Of a DNA stretch of 64,000 bases, positions 9,952 to 18,601 are shown in pieces. The stretch comes from Paracoccus methylovorus (GTDB lineage: Bacteria > Pseudomonadota > Alphaproteobacteria > Rhodobacterales > Rhodobacteraceae). Both the position numbers and the translations under genes were made by a program. Within the stretch, counting starts at the first letter, position 1. The number at the start of each line of letters is the position of its first letter. A model generated the notes under the pieces. That model had not been told where the DNA came from and did no database searches. It saw only the letters and a program-made list of their open reading frames with translations. The stretch covers positions 434,001 through 498,000 of the forward strand of contig NZ_CP070368.1 in the NCBI RefSeq assembly GCF_016919705.1, given 5' to 3'.

Positions 9952-11121
9952 ATGCCCGTCAAGAACCGCTTTGCCGAATTGCTTCCCGAAATCACTGCCT
10001 GGCGCCGCGACTTCCACCAAAATCCCGAGCTGGATTATCAGGTCCATCGCACCGCGGGTCGCGTGGCAGAGTTGTTGCGCGGCTTTGGCGTGGACGAGGT
10101 GGTCGAGGGCGTGGGCCGTACAGGCGTGGTCGGTGTCATCAAGGGCCGCAGCGATTCCGGGGGCAGGGTCATCGGTCTGCGGGCTGACATGGACGCCCTG
10201 CCGATCCATGAACGGACGGGCGCGGAATATGCCTCGGATACTCCGGGGATCATGCACGCCTGCGGGCATGACGGCCACACCGCCATGCTGCTGGGGGCTG
10301 CCAAATATCTGGCCGAAACCCGAAACTTTGACGGCACCGCCGTGGTGATATTTCAGCCTGCGGAAGAGGGCGGGGCGGGCGGTCTTGCCATGGTTCAGGA
10401 TGGGCTTGTGGAACGCTGGGGCATCCAGGAATTCTACGGCATGCACAATATGCCCGGCTATCCCACGGGAAGCTTTGCGATCCGCGAAGGTGCGATGATG
10501 GCGGCTGCCGATCAGTTCGATATCGTGGTGACTGGCAAAGGGGGGCATGCCGCCAAACCGCATGAAGCGATCGACACCACGCTGGTCGCCGCGCAGATCA
10601 TCGTTGCGCTGCAATCCATCGTCTCTCGCAATGTCGATCCATTGAAAAGCGGGGTCGTGTCGGTCTGTGTGATCCAGACCGATTCCACCGCGCATAACGT
10701 CATCCCCCAGGTGGTGAAGCTGAAGGGCACCGCACGCAGCCTTGCCCCCGAGGTCCGTGACCAGTTGGAGGAGGGGGTCACCCGCGTGGCGGTCAACGTC
10801 GCTGCGGCCTTTGGCGCCGTGGCAGAGGTAAGCTATGACCGCGGTTATCCTGTGACCATGAACCATCCCCAAGCTACGGTTTTCGCGGCAGAGGTCGCGC
10901 GGCAGGTGGCGGGCGACGTGAATATGGAGATGCAGCCGCTGATGGCGGGCGAGGATTTCAGCTACATGCTGAACAAACGTCCCGGGGCCTATATCTTTGT
11001 CGGCAATGGCGACACGGCCATGGTGCATCACCCGGCCTATGATTTCGACGACAATGCGATTCCGGCTGGGTCAAGCTGGTATGCCGGCATGATCGAGGCC
11101 CGGATGCCGATCCAGCCTTAA
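9952..11121 (+). CDS. M20 family amidohydrolase / hippurate-hydrolase-like peptidase (389 aa)
   Basis: Zinc aminoacylase of the hippurate and IAA-amino-acid hydrolase type, cleaving N-acyl amino acids; the exact substrate cannot be read. Metal-site motifs are MHACGHDGHTAMLLGAA (near residue 100), QPAEEGGAGG (near residue 135), MHNMPGYPTG, and the C-terminal HHPAYDFDD. The lid-domain segment is VTGKGGHAAKPHEAID. The ATG at 9952 has a GAAGGAG ribosome-binding site 8 nt upstream, and the frame upstream of it lacks family similarity. A hairpin and a copy of the intergenic box follow. Confidence 0.92.
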   Translation: MPVKNRFAELLPEITAWRRDFHQNPELDYQVHRTAGRVAELLRGFGVDEVVEGVGRTGVVGVIKGRSDSGGRVIGLRADMDALPIHERTGAEYASDTPGIMHACGHDGHTAMLLGAAKYLAETRNFDGTAVVIFQPAEEGGAGGLAMVQDGLVERWGIQEFYGMHNMPGYPTGSFAIREGAMMAAADQFDIVVTGKGGHAAKPHEAIDTTLVAAQIIVALQSIVSRNVDPLKSGVVSVCVIQTDSTAHNVIPQVVKLKGTARSLAPEVRDQLEEGVTRVAVNVAAAFGAVAEVSYDRGYPVTMNHPQATVFAAEVARQVAGDVNMEMQPLMAGEDFSYMLNKRPGAYIFVGNGDTAMVHHPAYDFDDNAIPAGSSWYAGMIEARMPIQP

Positions 11122-11130
11122 ATGACTGGA

Positions 11131-11151
11131 CCGGAGGCAGCTTGCCTCCGG
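11131..11151 (+). terminator. Hairpin after the M20 amidohydrolase gene
   Basis: Perfect 9-bp stem CCGGAGGCA / TGCCTCCGG with a 3-nt loop, starting 10 nt after the stop codon. There is no T-run. It is followed 6 nt later by the TATTT box copy B. Confidence 0.65.
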
Positions 11152-11152
11152 C

Positions 11153-11176
11153 GGGGATATTTAAGCACGAAAGAAA
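11153..11176 (+). repeat. Intergenic TATTT-GAAGAAG box, copy B
   Basis: GGGGATATTT plus AAGCACGAAAGAAAC, directly after the hairpin at 11131-11151 and between two convergent genes. Confidence 0.7.
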
Positions 11177-11179
11177 CAG

Positions 11180-11196
11180 GGGGCCTTTGGGGCCCC
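11180..11196 (-). terminator. Terminator hairpin downstream of lpdA
   Basis: Stem GGGGCC / GGCCCC with a 5-nt loop. Read on the minus strand it is followed by TGTTTCTTTC, so it most likely ends the lpdA transcript. On the plus strand it is followed by TTTGCC. Confidence 0.65.
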
Positions 11197-11204
11197 TTTG
11201 CCGT

Positions 11205-12596
11205 TCAGAAGTGGATGGCACGTCCGTAGGCAGAGAGCACGGATTCGTGCATCATTTCCGAAAGCGTGGGATGGGGGAAGACCGTTTCCATCAGTTCTGC
11301 TTCGGTGGTTTCCAGCGTGCGGCCGACGACATAGCCTTGGATCAGCTCGGTCACTTCGGCGCCGACCATATGGGCGCCAAGAAGTTCGCCGGTCTTGGCG
11401 TCGAAGACGGTCTTGACCAGCCCCTCGGGCTCGCCAAGCGCGATGGCCTTGCCATTGCCCAGGAAGGGGAAGCGGCCGACCTTGACCTCGTAACCTTCTG
11501 CCTTGGCCTTTTCTTCCGTCAGGCCGACTGAGGCGACCTGCGGATTGCAATAGGTGCAACCGGGAATCGAGTTCGGCTTGATGGGGTGCGGATGGCCGCC
11601 CGCGATCAGTTCAGCGACCATCACACCTTCGTGGCTGGCCTTATGCGCCAGCCAAGGCGCGCCGGCCACATCGCCGATGGCGTAGAGTCCCGCGGTGCCG
11701 GTGCGGCAATATTCGTCGGTGACGACATGGGTTCGGTCGATTTTCACCCCCAGCTTTTCGAGGCCAAGGTTTTCCACATTGCCGACGATGCCCACGGCCG
11801 AGATAACCGTGTCGAAATCATGCGTCTCGGTCTTGCCGCCCACCTCGATATGGGCGGTGACTTTCCCCTTGGCACGGTCAAGTTTTTTGACCGCAGCCTT
11901 TTCCATGATCTTCATGCCCTGCTTAACGAATTGCTTTTTCGCCAGCCCCGAGATCTCGACATCCTCGACCGGCAGGACACGGTCCATCACCTCGACCACG
12001 GTGGTATCGGCGCCCAGCGTATTGAAGAAGCTGGCGAATTCGATGCCGATGGCGCCTGAGCCGATCACCAGCAACTTCTTGGGCATGCGCGGGGGTTGCA
12101 GGGCGTGTTTGTAGTTCCAGACCAGATCGCCATCGGGCTCCAGCCCGGGCAGTTCGCGGGCGCGGGCGCCGGTGGCGATCACGATGTTCTTTGCAGTGAC
12201 TTCCTCGGCGCCCTTGTCGGTTTTGACGCTGATCTTGCCGGGGGCGGTCAGCGTCGCCTCGCCCATGATGACCGTGACCTTGTTCTTTTTCAGCAGGTGT
12301 CCGACGCCGCCGGCGAGTTGCTTCGCCACGCCGCGCGAACGCTGCACGACCGCGTTCAGATCATAGCCGATCTTGTCGGCGGATAGGCCGAATTCCTTGG
12401 CGCGGTGCATGAGGTGAAAGACCTCGGCCGAGCGCAAAAGCGCCTTGGTCGGGATGCAGCCCCAGTTGAGGCAGATGCCGCCAAGGTGCTCGCGCTCGAT
12501 ACAGGCCACCTTCAGCCCCAACTGCGCGCCGCGGATGGCGCAGACATAGCCGCCCGGGCCGGAACCGATCACCACCATGTCGAAGCTTTGCGCCAT
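11205..12596 (-). CDS. lpdA: Dihydrolipoyl dehydrogenase (463 aa)
   Basis: Flavoprotein E3 that reoxidises dihydrolipoamide of 2-oxoacid dehydrogenase or glycine-cleavage complexes with NAD. It shows the FAD-binding GSGPGGYVCAIRGAQLG, the redox disulfide GGICLNWGCIPTKAL, the NAD-binding GSGAIGIEFASFF, the second FAD motif YAIGDVAGAPWLAHKA, and the C-terminal catalytic His-Glu pair in PHPTLSEMMHES. No E1 or E2 genes are adjacent, so its complex cannot be named from context. An AGGGGG ribosome-binding site precedes the ATG. It is the last gene in a minus-strand run from queA. Confidence 0.97.
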   Translation of the reverse strand: MAQSFDMVVIGSGPGGYVCAIRGAQLGLKVACIEREHLGGICLNWGCIPTKALLRSAEVFHLMHRAKEFGLSADKIGYDLNAVVQRSRGVAKQLAGGVGHLLKKNKVTVIMGEATLTAPGKISVKTDKGAEEVTAKNIVIATGARARELPGLEPDGDLVWNYKHALQPPRMPKKLLVIGSGAIGIEFASFFNTLGADTTVVEVMDRVLPVEDVEISGLAKKQFVKQGMKIMEKAAVKKLDRAKGKVTAHIEVGGKTETHDFDTVISAVGIVGNVENLGLEKLGVKIDRTHVVTDEYCRTGTAGLYAIGDVAGAPWLAHKASHEGVMVAELIAGGHPHPIKPNSIPGCTYCNPQVASVGLTEEKAKAEGYEVKVGRFPFLGNGKAIALGEPEGLVKTVFDAKTGELLGAHMVGAEVTELIQGYVVGRTLETTEAELMETVFPHPTLSEMMHESVLSAYGRAIHF

Positions 12597-12641
12597 GGAT
12601 TTCCCCCTGTCAAAAAATATAGTTCAGCGTTAAACCATTTC

Positions 12642-13223
12642 TTAGAAGTCAGCAAGCGACAGCTTGCCCGAGACCAGCGCGCCATAGCCGCCGCCCTCCA
12701 TGATGCGGATTTCCGCCGGTGTGGGCACGCGTTTCAGCGCCGTGTTGCGCCACGGAAAGCGGCCGAATTTGGCGATCGTGTCGCGGTGCAACTCGGCATG
12801 GCGCAGGTTTTCGCCCGGCATGAACTCGGCAAACAGGCCAACCGCGCGGTCCTGATCGGCCGGATCCTCGGAATGTTCGAAGGGCAGATAGACGAATTGG
12901 CGGGCGGGCGGTTCGATGCGCAGGTGAAAGCCGTTGGCGATGGCCTCATGTGCAAGGGTGCGGGCCAGCGGGTCCGTGGCAAAGGCGCGCGCGTCCTCAC
13001 GGAACATGTTGCGTGGAAACTGGTCGGTCAGGATCAATCCGGCCAGCGCGCCTTCGGGCGTCTGGGCCCAGCCGGGAACCATTTTGGTGGCGCGTTCCCA
13101 AGCAGGCAGGAAGCGGTCCCGGATGGTGTCGTCCAAGGCATCCGACCGGACATACCAGCCTTTCTCGCCGACCTCGTCCAGCCAGAAGCGGTTGATTTCC
13201 TCGGGTGTCGTGGTGTCGGTCAT
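12642..13223 (-). CDS. DUF924 family protein (193 aa)
   Basis: Cytoplasmic all-helical protein of the DUF924 family, with no established activity. Family blocks present are INRFWLDEVGEKGWYV at the N-terminus, LILTDQFPRNMFR near residue 65, FVYLPFEHSEDPADQDRAV near residue 110, and the closing IAKFGRFPWRNTALKR. It lies between the MFS gene (57 nt away) and lpdA (45 nt away) on the same strand. No functional link to either is evident. Confidence 0.9.
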   Translation of the reverse strand: MTDTTTPEEINRFWLDEVGEKGWYVRSDALDDTIRDRFLPAWERATKMVPGWAQTPEGALAGLILTDQFPRNMFREDARAFATDPLARTLAHEAIANGFHLRIEPPARQFVYLPFEHSEDPADQDRAVGLFAEFMPGENLRHAELHRDTIAKFGRFPWRNTALKRVPTPAEIRIMEGGGYGALVSGKLSLADF

Positions 13224-13280
13224 GGCTTTGCCCTCCGTTTTATCGGATGCTTGCAGAGCCAGCCCGTGATCGCAAGCCGT

Positions 13281-14525
13281 TCAGGCTGGTTTGTCGCCGT
13301 CATCGGAACTGGCGGTTTCCAGCGCCGCCTCGACCGCAACGGGTGTGGCCGAGGGCGCGATGACCGCGAAGCTTTGGTCCAGCATCGGCGTCGGACGGCG
13401 GGTGCGCCGCCAGCCGGCATAGAAGGTCAGCATCGCCAGCAGCAGACCGATATAGATCCAGAATCCGTCGGGGCCCAGCAGCGACATCAGCCAGCCGGTA
13501 ATCAGCGGCCCTGCCATGGCGCCGACTCCGTTGATGAACAAAAGCCCAGCGGAGGCGGCGGCCATGTCGCTTTGATCGAGGAAGTCGTTGGTATAGGCCA
13601 GCAGCAGCGAATAGACCGGATTGGCCACGCCGCCGATCAGCGCCGCCGCCAGCAACAGCCCCCAGATGCCGGGTTGCAGGGTCACAGTCGCCAAGGTGAC
13701 GGCAGCACCAAGCGCCGACAACCCCAGCACGATAAAGCGCCGGTCGCGATGGTCCGACAGCCAGCCGATCGGATATTGCAAAAGCAGCCCGCCGGCATAG
13801 ATCGCGGCGACGAAGGCCGAGATCTCGCGCACCGAAAGCCCGGCGGTCGAGCCCCATACCGAGGCCATGCCGAAAAGTGCCGAAAACACCCCGCCCATCA
13901 GAAAAATACCGATGCAACCCAGCGGCGAGACACGGAACAGGTCGCCGAAGCTCATGCGTTTCAGGGTCGAGAACTGTGGGGCGGGCTGGGTCGAAAGCAG
14001 GATCGGCAGGAACGAGATGCTGACCAGCACCGAGGGGATGACGAAAAGCAGGTATCCGGCCGGGTCGGCCGTATTCATCAGGATTTGCGCCGAGATGATG
14101 CCCAGCATCTGCATGATCATATAGGCCGACATGGCCTGGCCGCGGGTTTCGTTGGTCGTCCCTGCGTTCAGCCAACTTTCGGCGGTGATATAGACCCCCG
14201 AGAAGCAAAAGCCGATCAGCAGCCGCAGGGCCGACCACGCGATCCAATGTGGAGCTGCCGCATAAAGGATCAGCACCGACGAGATCAGCGAGGCGAGCGC
14301 GGCAAAGACCCGGACGTGGCCGACCTTGCGGATCAGTTCGGGCACTACGCGCGAACCCAACAGGAAGCCGCCGAAATAGGCGGACATCACCACCGACATC
14401 TGGGTGGTCGAAATATGCTCGATATTGCCGCGGATGCCCAGAAGCGTGCCCTGCATCCCGTTCCCGACCATCAACAGCAAAATGCCCAACAGCAATGGCC
14501 AGGTGGAACGCAGCACGGTCAGCAT
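13281..14525 (-). CDS. MFS transporter, YcaD-like (414 aa)
   Basis: Twelve-helix inner-membrane secondary transporter. The opening helix LLLGILLLMVGNGMQGTLLGIR, the GFCFSGVYITAESWLNAGTTNETRGQAMSAY block and the mid-loop GWLSDHRDRRF (the MFS motif-A type repeat) resemble the YcaD branch of the major facilitator superfamily. The substrate is unknown. The short C-terminal tail is hydrophilic. Its start codon overlaps the queA stop (TAATG), so the two are translationally coupled although no shared pathway is apparent. Confidence 0.9.
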   Translation of the reverse strand: MLTVLRSTWPLLLGILLLMVGNGMQGTLLGIRGNIEHISTTQMSVVMSAYFGGFLLGSRVVPELIRKVGHVRVFAALASLISSVLILYAAAPHWIAWSALRLLIGFCFSGVYITAESWLNAGTTNETRGQAMSAYMIMQMLGIISAQILMNTADPAGYLLFVIPSVLVSISFLPILLSTQPAPQFSTLKRMSFGDLFRVSPLGCIGIFLMGGVFSALFGMASVWGSTAGLSVREISAFVAAIYAGGLLLQYPIGWLSDHRDRRFIVLGLSALGAAVTLATVTLQPGIWGLLLAAALIGGVANPVYSLLLAYTNDFLDQSDMAAASAGLLFINGVGAMAGPLITGWLMSLLGPDGFWIYIGLLLAMLTFYAGWRRTRRPTPMLDQSFAVIAPSATPVAVEAALETASSDDGDKPA

Positions 14526-15580
14526 TACGGATCCTTTGGAATCAGCAGGGAGGCGTCGCCATAACTGAAGAAGCGATAGCCCGATTCCACCGCATGGCGA
14601 TAGATGCTGCGGATACGGTCCTGTCCCATCAGGGCGCTGACCAGCATCAGCAGCGTTGATTTGGGCAGATGGAAATTGGTCATCAGCGCATCGGTCACGC
14701 GAAAGCGATAGCCGGGATAGATGAAGATTTCAGTCACACCGCAAAACGGCTGGACCGTGCCGTCCCCGGCGGCGGCCGATTCGATCAGCCGCAGCGCCGT
14801 TGTCCCGACCGGGATCACCCGCCCGCCCGAGGCTCGGGTGGCGTTGATGGCCTCGGCCGCCTCGGGCGTGACCTCGCCCCATTCGCCGTGCATCTTGTGG
14901 GTGGTCACGTCCTCGACCTTGACGGGCAGGAAGGTGCCCGCGCCGACATGCAGGGTGACATGGGTGAAACGCACACCTTTTGCGGCCAGCCGATCCAGCA
15001 GGTCGCTGTCGAAATGCAGGCTGGCGGTCGGCGCGGCGACGGCGCCCGAGCGGCGGGCCCAGACGGTCTGGTAATCCTCGCGGTCGGCGTCATCCGGGGC
15101 GCGCAAGGCGGCGATATAGGGCGGCAGCGGCATGGCGCCCACCTGTGCCAGCGCGGCATCGAAAGCCGCGCCCGTGGCGTCGAAGCGCAGCGACAGTTCG
15201 CCCCCTGCGATCTCGGCGACCTCGGCGGACAGCGTATCGCCAAAGCGGATCACTTCGCCCGGCTTCAGCTTGCGCAAAGGCTTGGCCAGCGCCCTCCAGC
15301 CCAAGGGCGTGGGTTCCAGCAACGTGACCTCGACCTTTGCCACCACCTCTCCCTGTGGGGTCTGGCGCGCGCGGGTGCCGTTAAGCCGCGCCGGAATGAC
15401 CTTGGTGTCGTTCAGCACCAGCAGATCGCCCGGCCCCAGCAGGTCGGTCAGGTCACGCACATGCAGGTCGCGAATCGAATCGCCCTGCGCCAACAGCAGC
15501 CGCGCCGAAGAACGCGGCCGGGCGGGGCGGGTCGCGATCAGCGTTTCGGGCAGGTGAAAATCGAAATCGTCCAGCTTCAT
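14525..15580 (-). CDS. queA: tRNA preQ1-34 S-adenosylmethionine ribosyltransferase-isomerase (351 aa)
   Basis: Moves the ribosyl group of SAM onto 7-aminomethyl-7-deazaguanine in tRNA, making epoxyqueuosine. The family start ([16 protein letters not shown]), the [11 protein letters not shown] block, [32 protein letters not shown], and the closing [16 protein letters not shown] with [12 protein letters not shown] are all present. Length is typical. It is the first gene of the minus-strand run queA-MFS-DUF924-lpdA. Promoter sequences must lie in the 121-nt divergent gap it shares with bfd. Confidence 0.98.
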   Translation of the reverse strand: MKLDDFDFHLPETLIATRPARPRSSARLLLAQGDSIRDLHVRDLTDLLGPGDLLVLNDTKVIPARLNGTRARQTPQGEVVAKVEVTLLEPTPLGWRALAKPLRKLKPGEVIRFGDTLSAEVAEIAGGELSLRFDATGAAFDAALAQVGAMPLPPYIAALRAPDDADREDYQTVWARRSGAVAAPTASLHFDSDLLDRLAAKGVRFTHVTLHVGAGTFLPVKVEDVTTHKMHGEWGEVTPEAAEAINATRASGGRVIPVGTTALRLIESAAAGDGTVQPFCGVTEIFIYPGYRFRVTDALMTNFHLPKSTLLMLVSALMGQDRIRSIYRHAVESGYRFFSYGDASLLIPKDP

Positions 15581-15651
15581 GGGCTTAGCTTCTGTCCGGG
15601 TGACCCGAGGGCGTCAAGACGGGCTTCATCACAAAGTGAAAAACTCAGGCT

Positions 15652-15675
15652 TTACTTATCCGAGGAATTGAGTAA
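15652..15675. promoter_or_regulatory. Inverted repeat in the queA/bfd divergent region
   Basis: TTACT (15652-15656) and AGTAA (15671-15675) form an imperfect palindrome that extends as TTACTTAT against ATTGAGTAA. It sits 27 nt ahead of the bfd start in an A/T-rich stretch, where an iron-responsive operator would be expected. The binding protein is not identified; the regulatory role is inference. Confidence 0.4.
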
Positions 15676-15701
15676 GTTTTTGCGTAACCGAAGGTGAGTA
15701 T

Positions 15702-15992
15702 ATGATCGTTTGCCACTGCACCCAGATTTCGGATCATGAGATCAAAGCCGCTGTCGACTGGATGCGTGCCTCTGACCCCGAGACGATCATCACCCCCGGC
15801 AAGATCTACCACGCACTCGGCAAGCGCGCCGATTGCGGGGGGTGTATGCCTTTGTTTCTGGACACCATGCGCGGATGCGATAATCTGGCTGTGCCCCCGA
15901 TCTTGCGGGGGTTGAGAGCCAACCGCACAGGGGTAAGCCATGAAGGGCGACGCAAAGGTCATCGAGTATCTCAACGCAGCGCTACGGTCTGA
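15702..15992 (+). CDS. bfd: Bacterioferritin-associated ferredoxin, BFD-like [2Fe-2S] protein (96 aa)
   Basis: Small [2Fe-2S] protein expected to pass electrons to bacterioferritin and release stored iron. Four cluster cysteines are visible: C4 and C6 in MIVCHC, and C45 and C48 in ADCGGC, the C-x-C to C-x2-C pattern of the family. The fold is complete by about residue 65. The remaining roughly 30 residues, rich in Arg, run through the bfr ribosome-binding site and 53 nt into bfr in another frame. That tail is longer than in enterobacterial Bfd, so a late frameshift cannot be excluded. Confidence 0.85.
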   Translation: MIVCHCTQISDHEIKAAVDWMRASDPETIITPGKIYHALGKRADCGGCMPLFLDTMRGCDNLAVPPILRGLRANRTGVSHEGRRKGHRVSQRSATV

Positions 15993-16425
15993 ACTCACCG
16001 CGGTCAGCCAGTATTGGTTGCATTATCGCCTGCAAGAGGACTGGGGTTACGGCAAGATCGCCGACAAGTCCCGCGCGGAATCCATCGAGGAAATGAATCA
16101 CGCGGATCGACTGATCCAGCGAATCATTTTTCTGGAAGGTCATCCGAACCTGCAAAAGCTTGACCCGCTGCGGATCGGCCAGAACCTCAAGGAAACGCTG
16201 GAATCCGATCTGGCTGCCGAACACGACGCCCGCACGTTGTATATCGAGGCGCGGGAATATTGCGACAAGGTCGGCGACTATGTCAGCAAGAACCTGTTCG
16301 ATGCGCTGCTGACCGATGAAGAGGGGCATATCGACTTTCTCGAAACCCAGCTTGGGCTTTACGAGGAAATCGGTGCGCAGAACTATGGCCAGCTCAACGC
16401 CAAATCCGCCGACGAGGCCGAATAG
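15940..16425 (+). CDS. bfr: Bacterioferritin (161 aa)
   Basis: Haem-containing 24-subunit ferritin that oxidises Fe(II) and stores iron. Ferroxidase residues are in place: E18, E51 and H54, with the partner Glu and EEGH motif ([10 protein letters not shown]) in the last helix. The haem-ligand Met is M52 in EEMNH. Length is normal. The ATG has an AGGGG ribosome-binding site and lies inside the end of bfd, so the two are cotranscribed and probably translationally coupled. A strong terminator follows. Confidence 0.98.
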   Translation: MKGDAKVIEYLNAALRSELTAVSQYWLHYRLQEDWGYGKIADKSRAESIEEMNHADRLIQRIIFLEGHPNLQKLDPLRIGQNLKETLESDLAAEHDARTLYIEAREYCDKVGDYVSKNLFDALLTDEEGHIDFLETQLGLYEEIGAQNYGQLNAKSADEAE

Positions 16426-16448
16426 GTCCGCAAACATATCCACGTATC

Positions 16449-16477
16449 GGGGGCCTTTGCGGGCCCCCTTTTGTTTT
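16449..16477 (+). terminator. Rho-independent terminator after bfr
   Basis: Stem GGGGGCC / GGCCCCC with a 6-nt loop, followed by TTTTGTTTT. It is the clearest intrinsic terminator in the window and separates bfr from the convergent gph. Confidence 0.9.
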
Positions 16478-16480
16478 GGC

Positions 16481-17155
16481 TCAGGCCAGCCAGTCCAAGG
16501 CCAGCGCGGGCAGGTCGTCGAAATGCGCCAGCATCGCCTCGGGGGCCAGACGGCTCAGCCCCTCGCCCTCGGGACCAAAGGCGACCAGCGCCACCTTTAC
16601 CCCGGCGGCTGCGGCTGTCTTGCGGTCGGTTTCGGTATCTCCCACCAGAAAGGATCGCGCCACGCTGCCGCCCGCCGCCTCGACCGCCGCGGCATAGGGG
16701 CGGGGGTCGGGCTTGCGCACCGGCAGCGTGTCGGCGCCGATCATCGCGGCGAAACAATCGCGGATGCCCAGTTCGCGCAGCAGGGTTTCCGCCAGCGCAG
16801 CGGGTTTGTTGGTGCAGACCGCAAGGCGATGGCCGGCCGATGCCAGCCGCTCCAACGCAGTCTCGGCACCGGGATAAAGCCGGGTATGGACGGCGATGGC
16901 ACTGCCGTAGTGATCCAGCAGGCGCGGATAATCCTCGTCCTCGGCACCGGGTGGCAGCAGCCTGTCGCCGGGCATGCGGCCATAACCCGCCTGCAGCATG
17001 GCCCTCCCGCCGTGAAAGGCGATCAGCGCATCTTCGACCGGGTCCAGCAACGCGCCAAGGCCGCGCGCCTGAAAGCAGGCGTTGGCTGCCGCAATCAGAT
17101 CGCCCGAGGTGTCGGCCAGTGTCCCATCCAGATCAAAGACCACCGTTCCCGCCAT
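16481..17155 (-). CDS. gph: Phosphoglycolate phosphatase, HAD superfamily (224 aa)
   Basis: HAD hydrolase that removes 2-phosphoglycolate, a product of DNA 3'-end repair or of Rubisco oxygenation. Motif I is FDLDGTLADT at the N-terminus, motif II is VCTNKP near residue 115, the Lys motif lies in RKPDPRPYAAAVE, and motif IV is FLVGDTETDRKTA. The start is the ATG at 17153-17155, with AAGG 7 nt upstream; an in-frame ATG six codons earlier is less likely. It is divergent from glmU and convergent with bfr. Substrate assignment rests on family resemblance; other HAD phosphatases look similar. Confidence 0.88.
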   Translation of the reverse strand: MAGTVVFDLDGTLADTSGDLIAAANACFQARGLGALLDPVEDALIAFHGGRAMLQAGYGRMPGDRLLPPGAEDEDYPRLLDHYGSAIAVHTRLYPGAETALERLASAGHRLAVCTNKPAALAETLLRELGIRDCFAAMIGADTLPVRKPDPRPYAAAVEAAGGSVARSFLVGDTETDRKTAAAAGVKVALVAFGPEGEGLSRLAPEAMLAHFDDLPALALDWLA

Positions 17156-17185
17156 GCTGTAACCTTCCGTCAAGATGTTTGATCT

Positions 17186-17203
17186 GTCGGGGCCTTCCCC
17201 GAC
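17186..17203. other. Small perfect hairpin in the gph/glmU divergent region
   Basis: Stem GTCGGGG / CCCCGAC with the tetraloop CCTT, 56 nt before the glmU start. It could lie in the glmU leader, but nothing shows that it is functional. Confidence 0.35.
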
Positions 17204-17258
17204 TGCCGCCCTCTAGGTAGAACGCCGGGCAAGGATAAGGAACAGGCAAGAGGCAGAC

Positions 17259-18599
17259 ATGACCCACAAACCCGTCGCGCTGATCGTTCTTGCTGCCGGG
17301 CAGGGCAGCCGGATGCAGTCGGATCTGCCAAAGGTGCTGCACCGGTTGGGCGGAGTGCCGCTTGTCGCCCATGCCCTTGCCGCCGGCCGCACGCTGGAGC
17401 CCGAGGCGGTCGTCGTCGTCGCCGGTCATGGTGCCGAGGCGGTGGGCAAGGCGGTCGCAAAACTCGACCCCGAGGCGCAGCTTGCCTTGCAGGAACAGCA
17501 GCTTGGCACCGGCCATGCCGTAAGTCAGGCGATGCCACTGCTGGAAGGGTTCGAGGGCCGGGTGATCGTTCTTTACGGCGACACCCCCTTTATCGGCGAA
17601 GAAACCCTGGCCCGTCTTGCTTCGCATCCCGCCGATGTCGTCGTGCTGGGCTTCGAGGCTGCCGATCCGGGCCGCTATGGCCGGCTGGTCACCGGCCCCG
17701 AGGGGTTGGAGCGGATCGTCGAATACAAAGACGCCGATGAGGCCACCCGCGCCATCCGGCTGGTCAACTCCGGCGTTCTGGCGGCGGATGCGGCGCTGTT
17801 GCGCGAATTCCTGCCCCGGATCGGCAACCAGAATGCGGCTGGCGAATATTACCTGACCGATCTGCCGGCACTTGCCCGTGCATCGGGCCACCGGGTCGAG
17901 GTGGTGACCTGCGATGAGGCCGAGACGCTGGGCATCAACACCCGCACCGAACTTGCCCAAGCCGAGGCTGTTTTTCAGGCCAGCGCCCGCGCGCAGGCGC
18001 TGGAGGACGGCGTGACGATGACCGATCCGGCTACGGTCTGGTTCGCCTTGGACACTTGTGTCGGCCGCGACGCGATCATCGGCCAGAACGTGGTTTTCGG
18101 CCCCGGCGTGACGGTGGAAAGCGGGGCCGAGATCCTGCCCTTCTGCCATCTGGAAGGCTGCCATGTCAGCGCGGGCGCCACGGTCGGCCCCTTTGCGCGG
18201 CTTCGGCCCGGGGCGGAACTGGGCGGCGATGTGCATATAGGCAACTTCGTCGAGATCAAGAACTCGGTGCTGGATGAGGGGGTCAAGGTCGGCCACCTGA
18301 CCTATCTGGGCGATGCCCATATCGGCGAGGCGACGAATATCGGTGCCGGCACCATCACCTGCAATTATGACGGCGTATCCAAGCACCGGACCGAGATCGG
18401 GGCGAACGCCTTTATCGGCTCGAATACCATGCTGGTGGCGCCGGTGCGTGTGGGCGCGCGGACGCTGACCGGCTCGGGCTCGGTCATCACTCAGGACGTG
18501 CCGGACGATGCGCTGGCCTTGGGGCGGGGACGGCAAGTCAATAAGCCCGGCCTTGCTACGCGGCTGATGCAGGCGCTGCGCCAGAAAAAGGAAAACTGA
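17259..18599 (+). CDS. glmU: Bifunctional GlcN-1-P acetyltransferase / GlcNAc-1-P uridylyltransferase (446 aa)
   Basis: Carries out the last two steps to UDP-GlcNAc for peptidoglycan and lipopolysaccharide. The N-terminal uridylyltransferase has LAAGQGSRMQSDLPKVLH, EQQLGTGHAV, YGDTPFI and VNSGVLA. The C-terminal half, from about residue 245, is a left-handed beta helix of hexapeptide repeats with ITCNYDGVSKHRTEIG and AFIGSNTMLVAPVRVG. Length is typical for the family. It is 2 nt ahead of glmS, so both enzymes of the pathway are made together. Confidence 0.98.
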   Translation: MTHKPVALIVLAAGQGSRMQSDLPKVLHRLGGVPLVAHALAAGRTLEPEAVVVVAGHGAEAVGKAVAKLDPEAQLALQEQQLGTGHAVSQAMPLLEGFEGRVIVLYGDTPFIGEETLARLASHPADVVVLGFEAADPGRYGRLVTGPEGLERIVEYKDADEATRAIRLVNSGVLAADAALLREFLPRIGNQNAAGEYYLTDLPALARASGHRVEVVTCDEAETLGINTRTELAQAEAVFQASARAQALEDGVTMTDPATVWFALDTCVGRDAIIGQNVVFGPGVTVESGAEILPFCHLEGCHVSAGATVGPFARLRPGAELGGDVHIGNFVEIKNSVLDEGVKVGHLTYLGDAHIGEATNIGAGTITCNYDGVSKHRTEIGANAFIGSNTMLVAPVRVGARTLTGSGSVITQDVPDDALALGRGRQVNKPGLATRLMQALRQKKEN

Positions 18600-18601
18600 C
18601 C

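Noticed and set aside
12405..14564. Open reading frame of 719 codons on the plus strand
   Set aside because: It is antisense to the MFS, DUF924 and lpdA genes, all of which have clear family motifs. The translation is Gln/His/Arg-rich low complexity, typical of shadows in G+C-rich DNA.
17133..18536. Open reading frame of 467 codons on the minus strand
   Set aside because: Antisense to glmU; the beta-helix repeats of glmU create a long open complement by composition alone.
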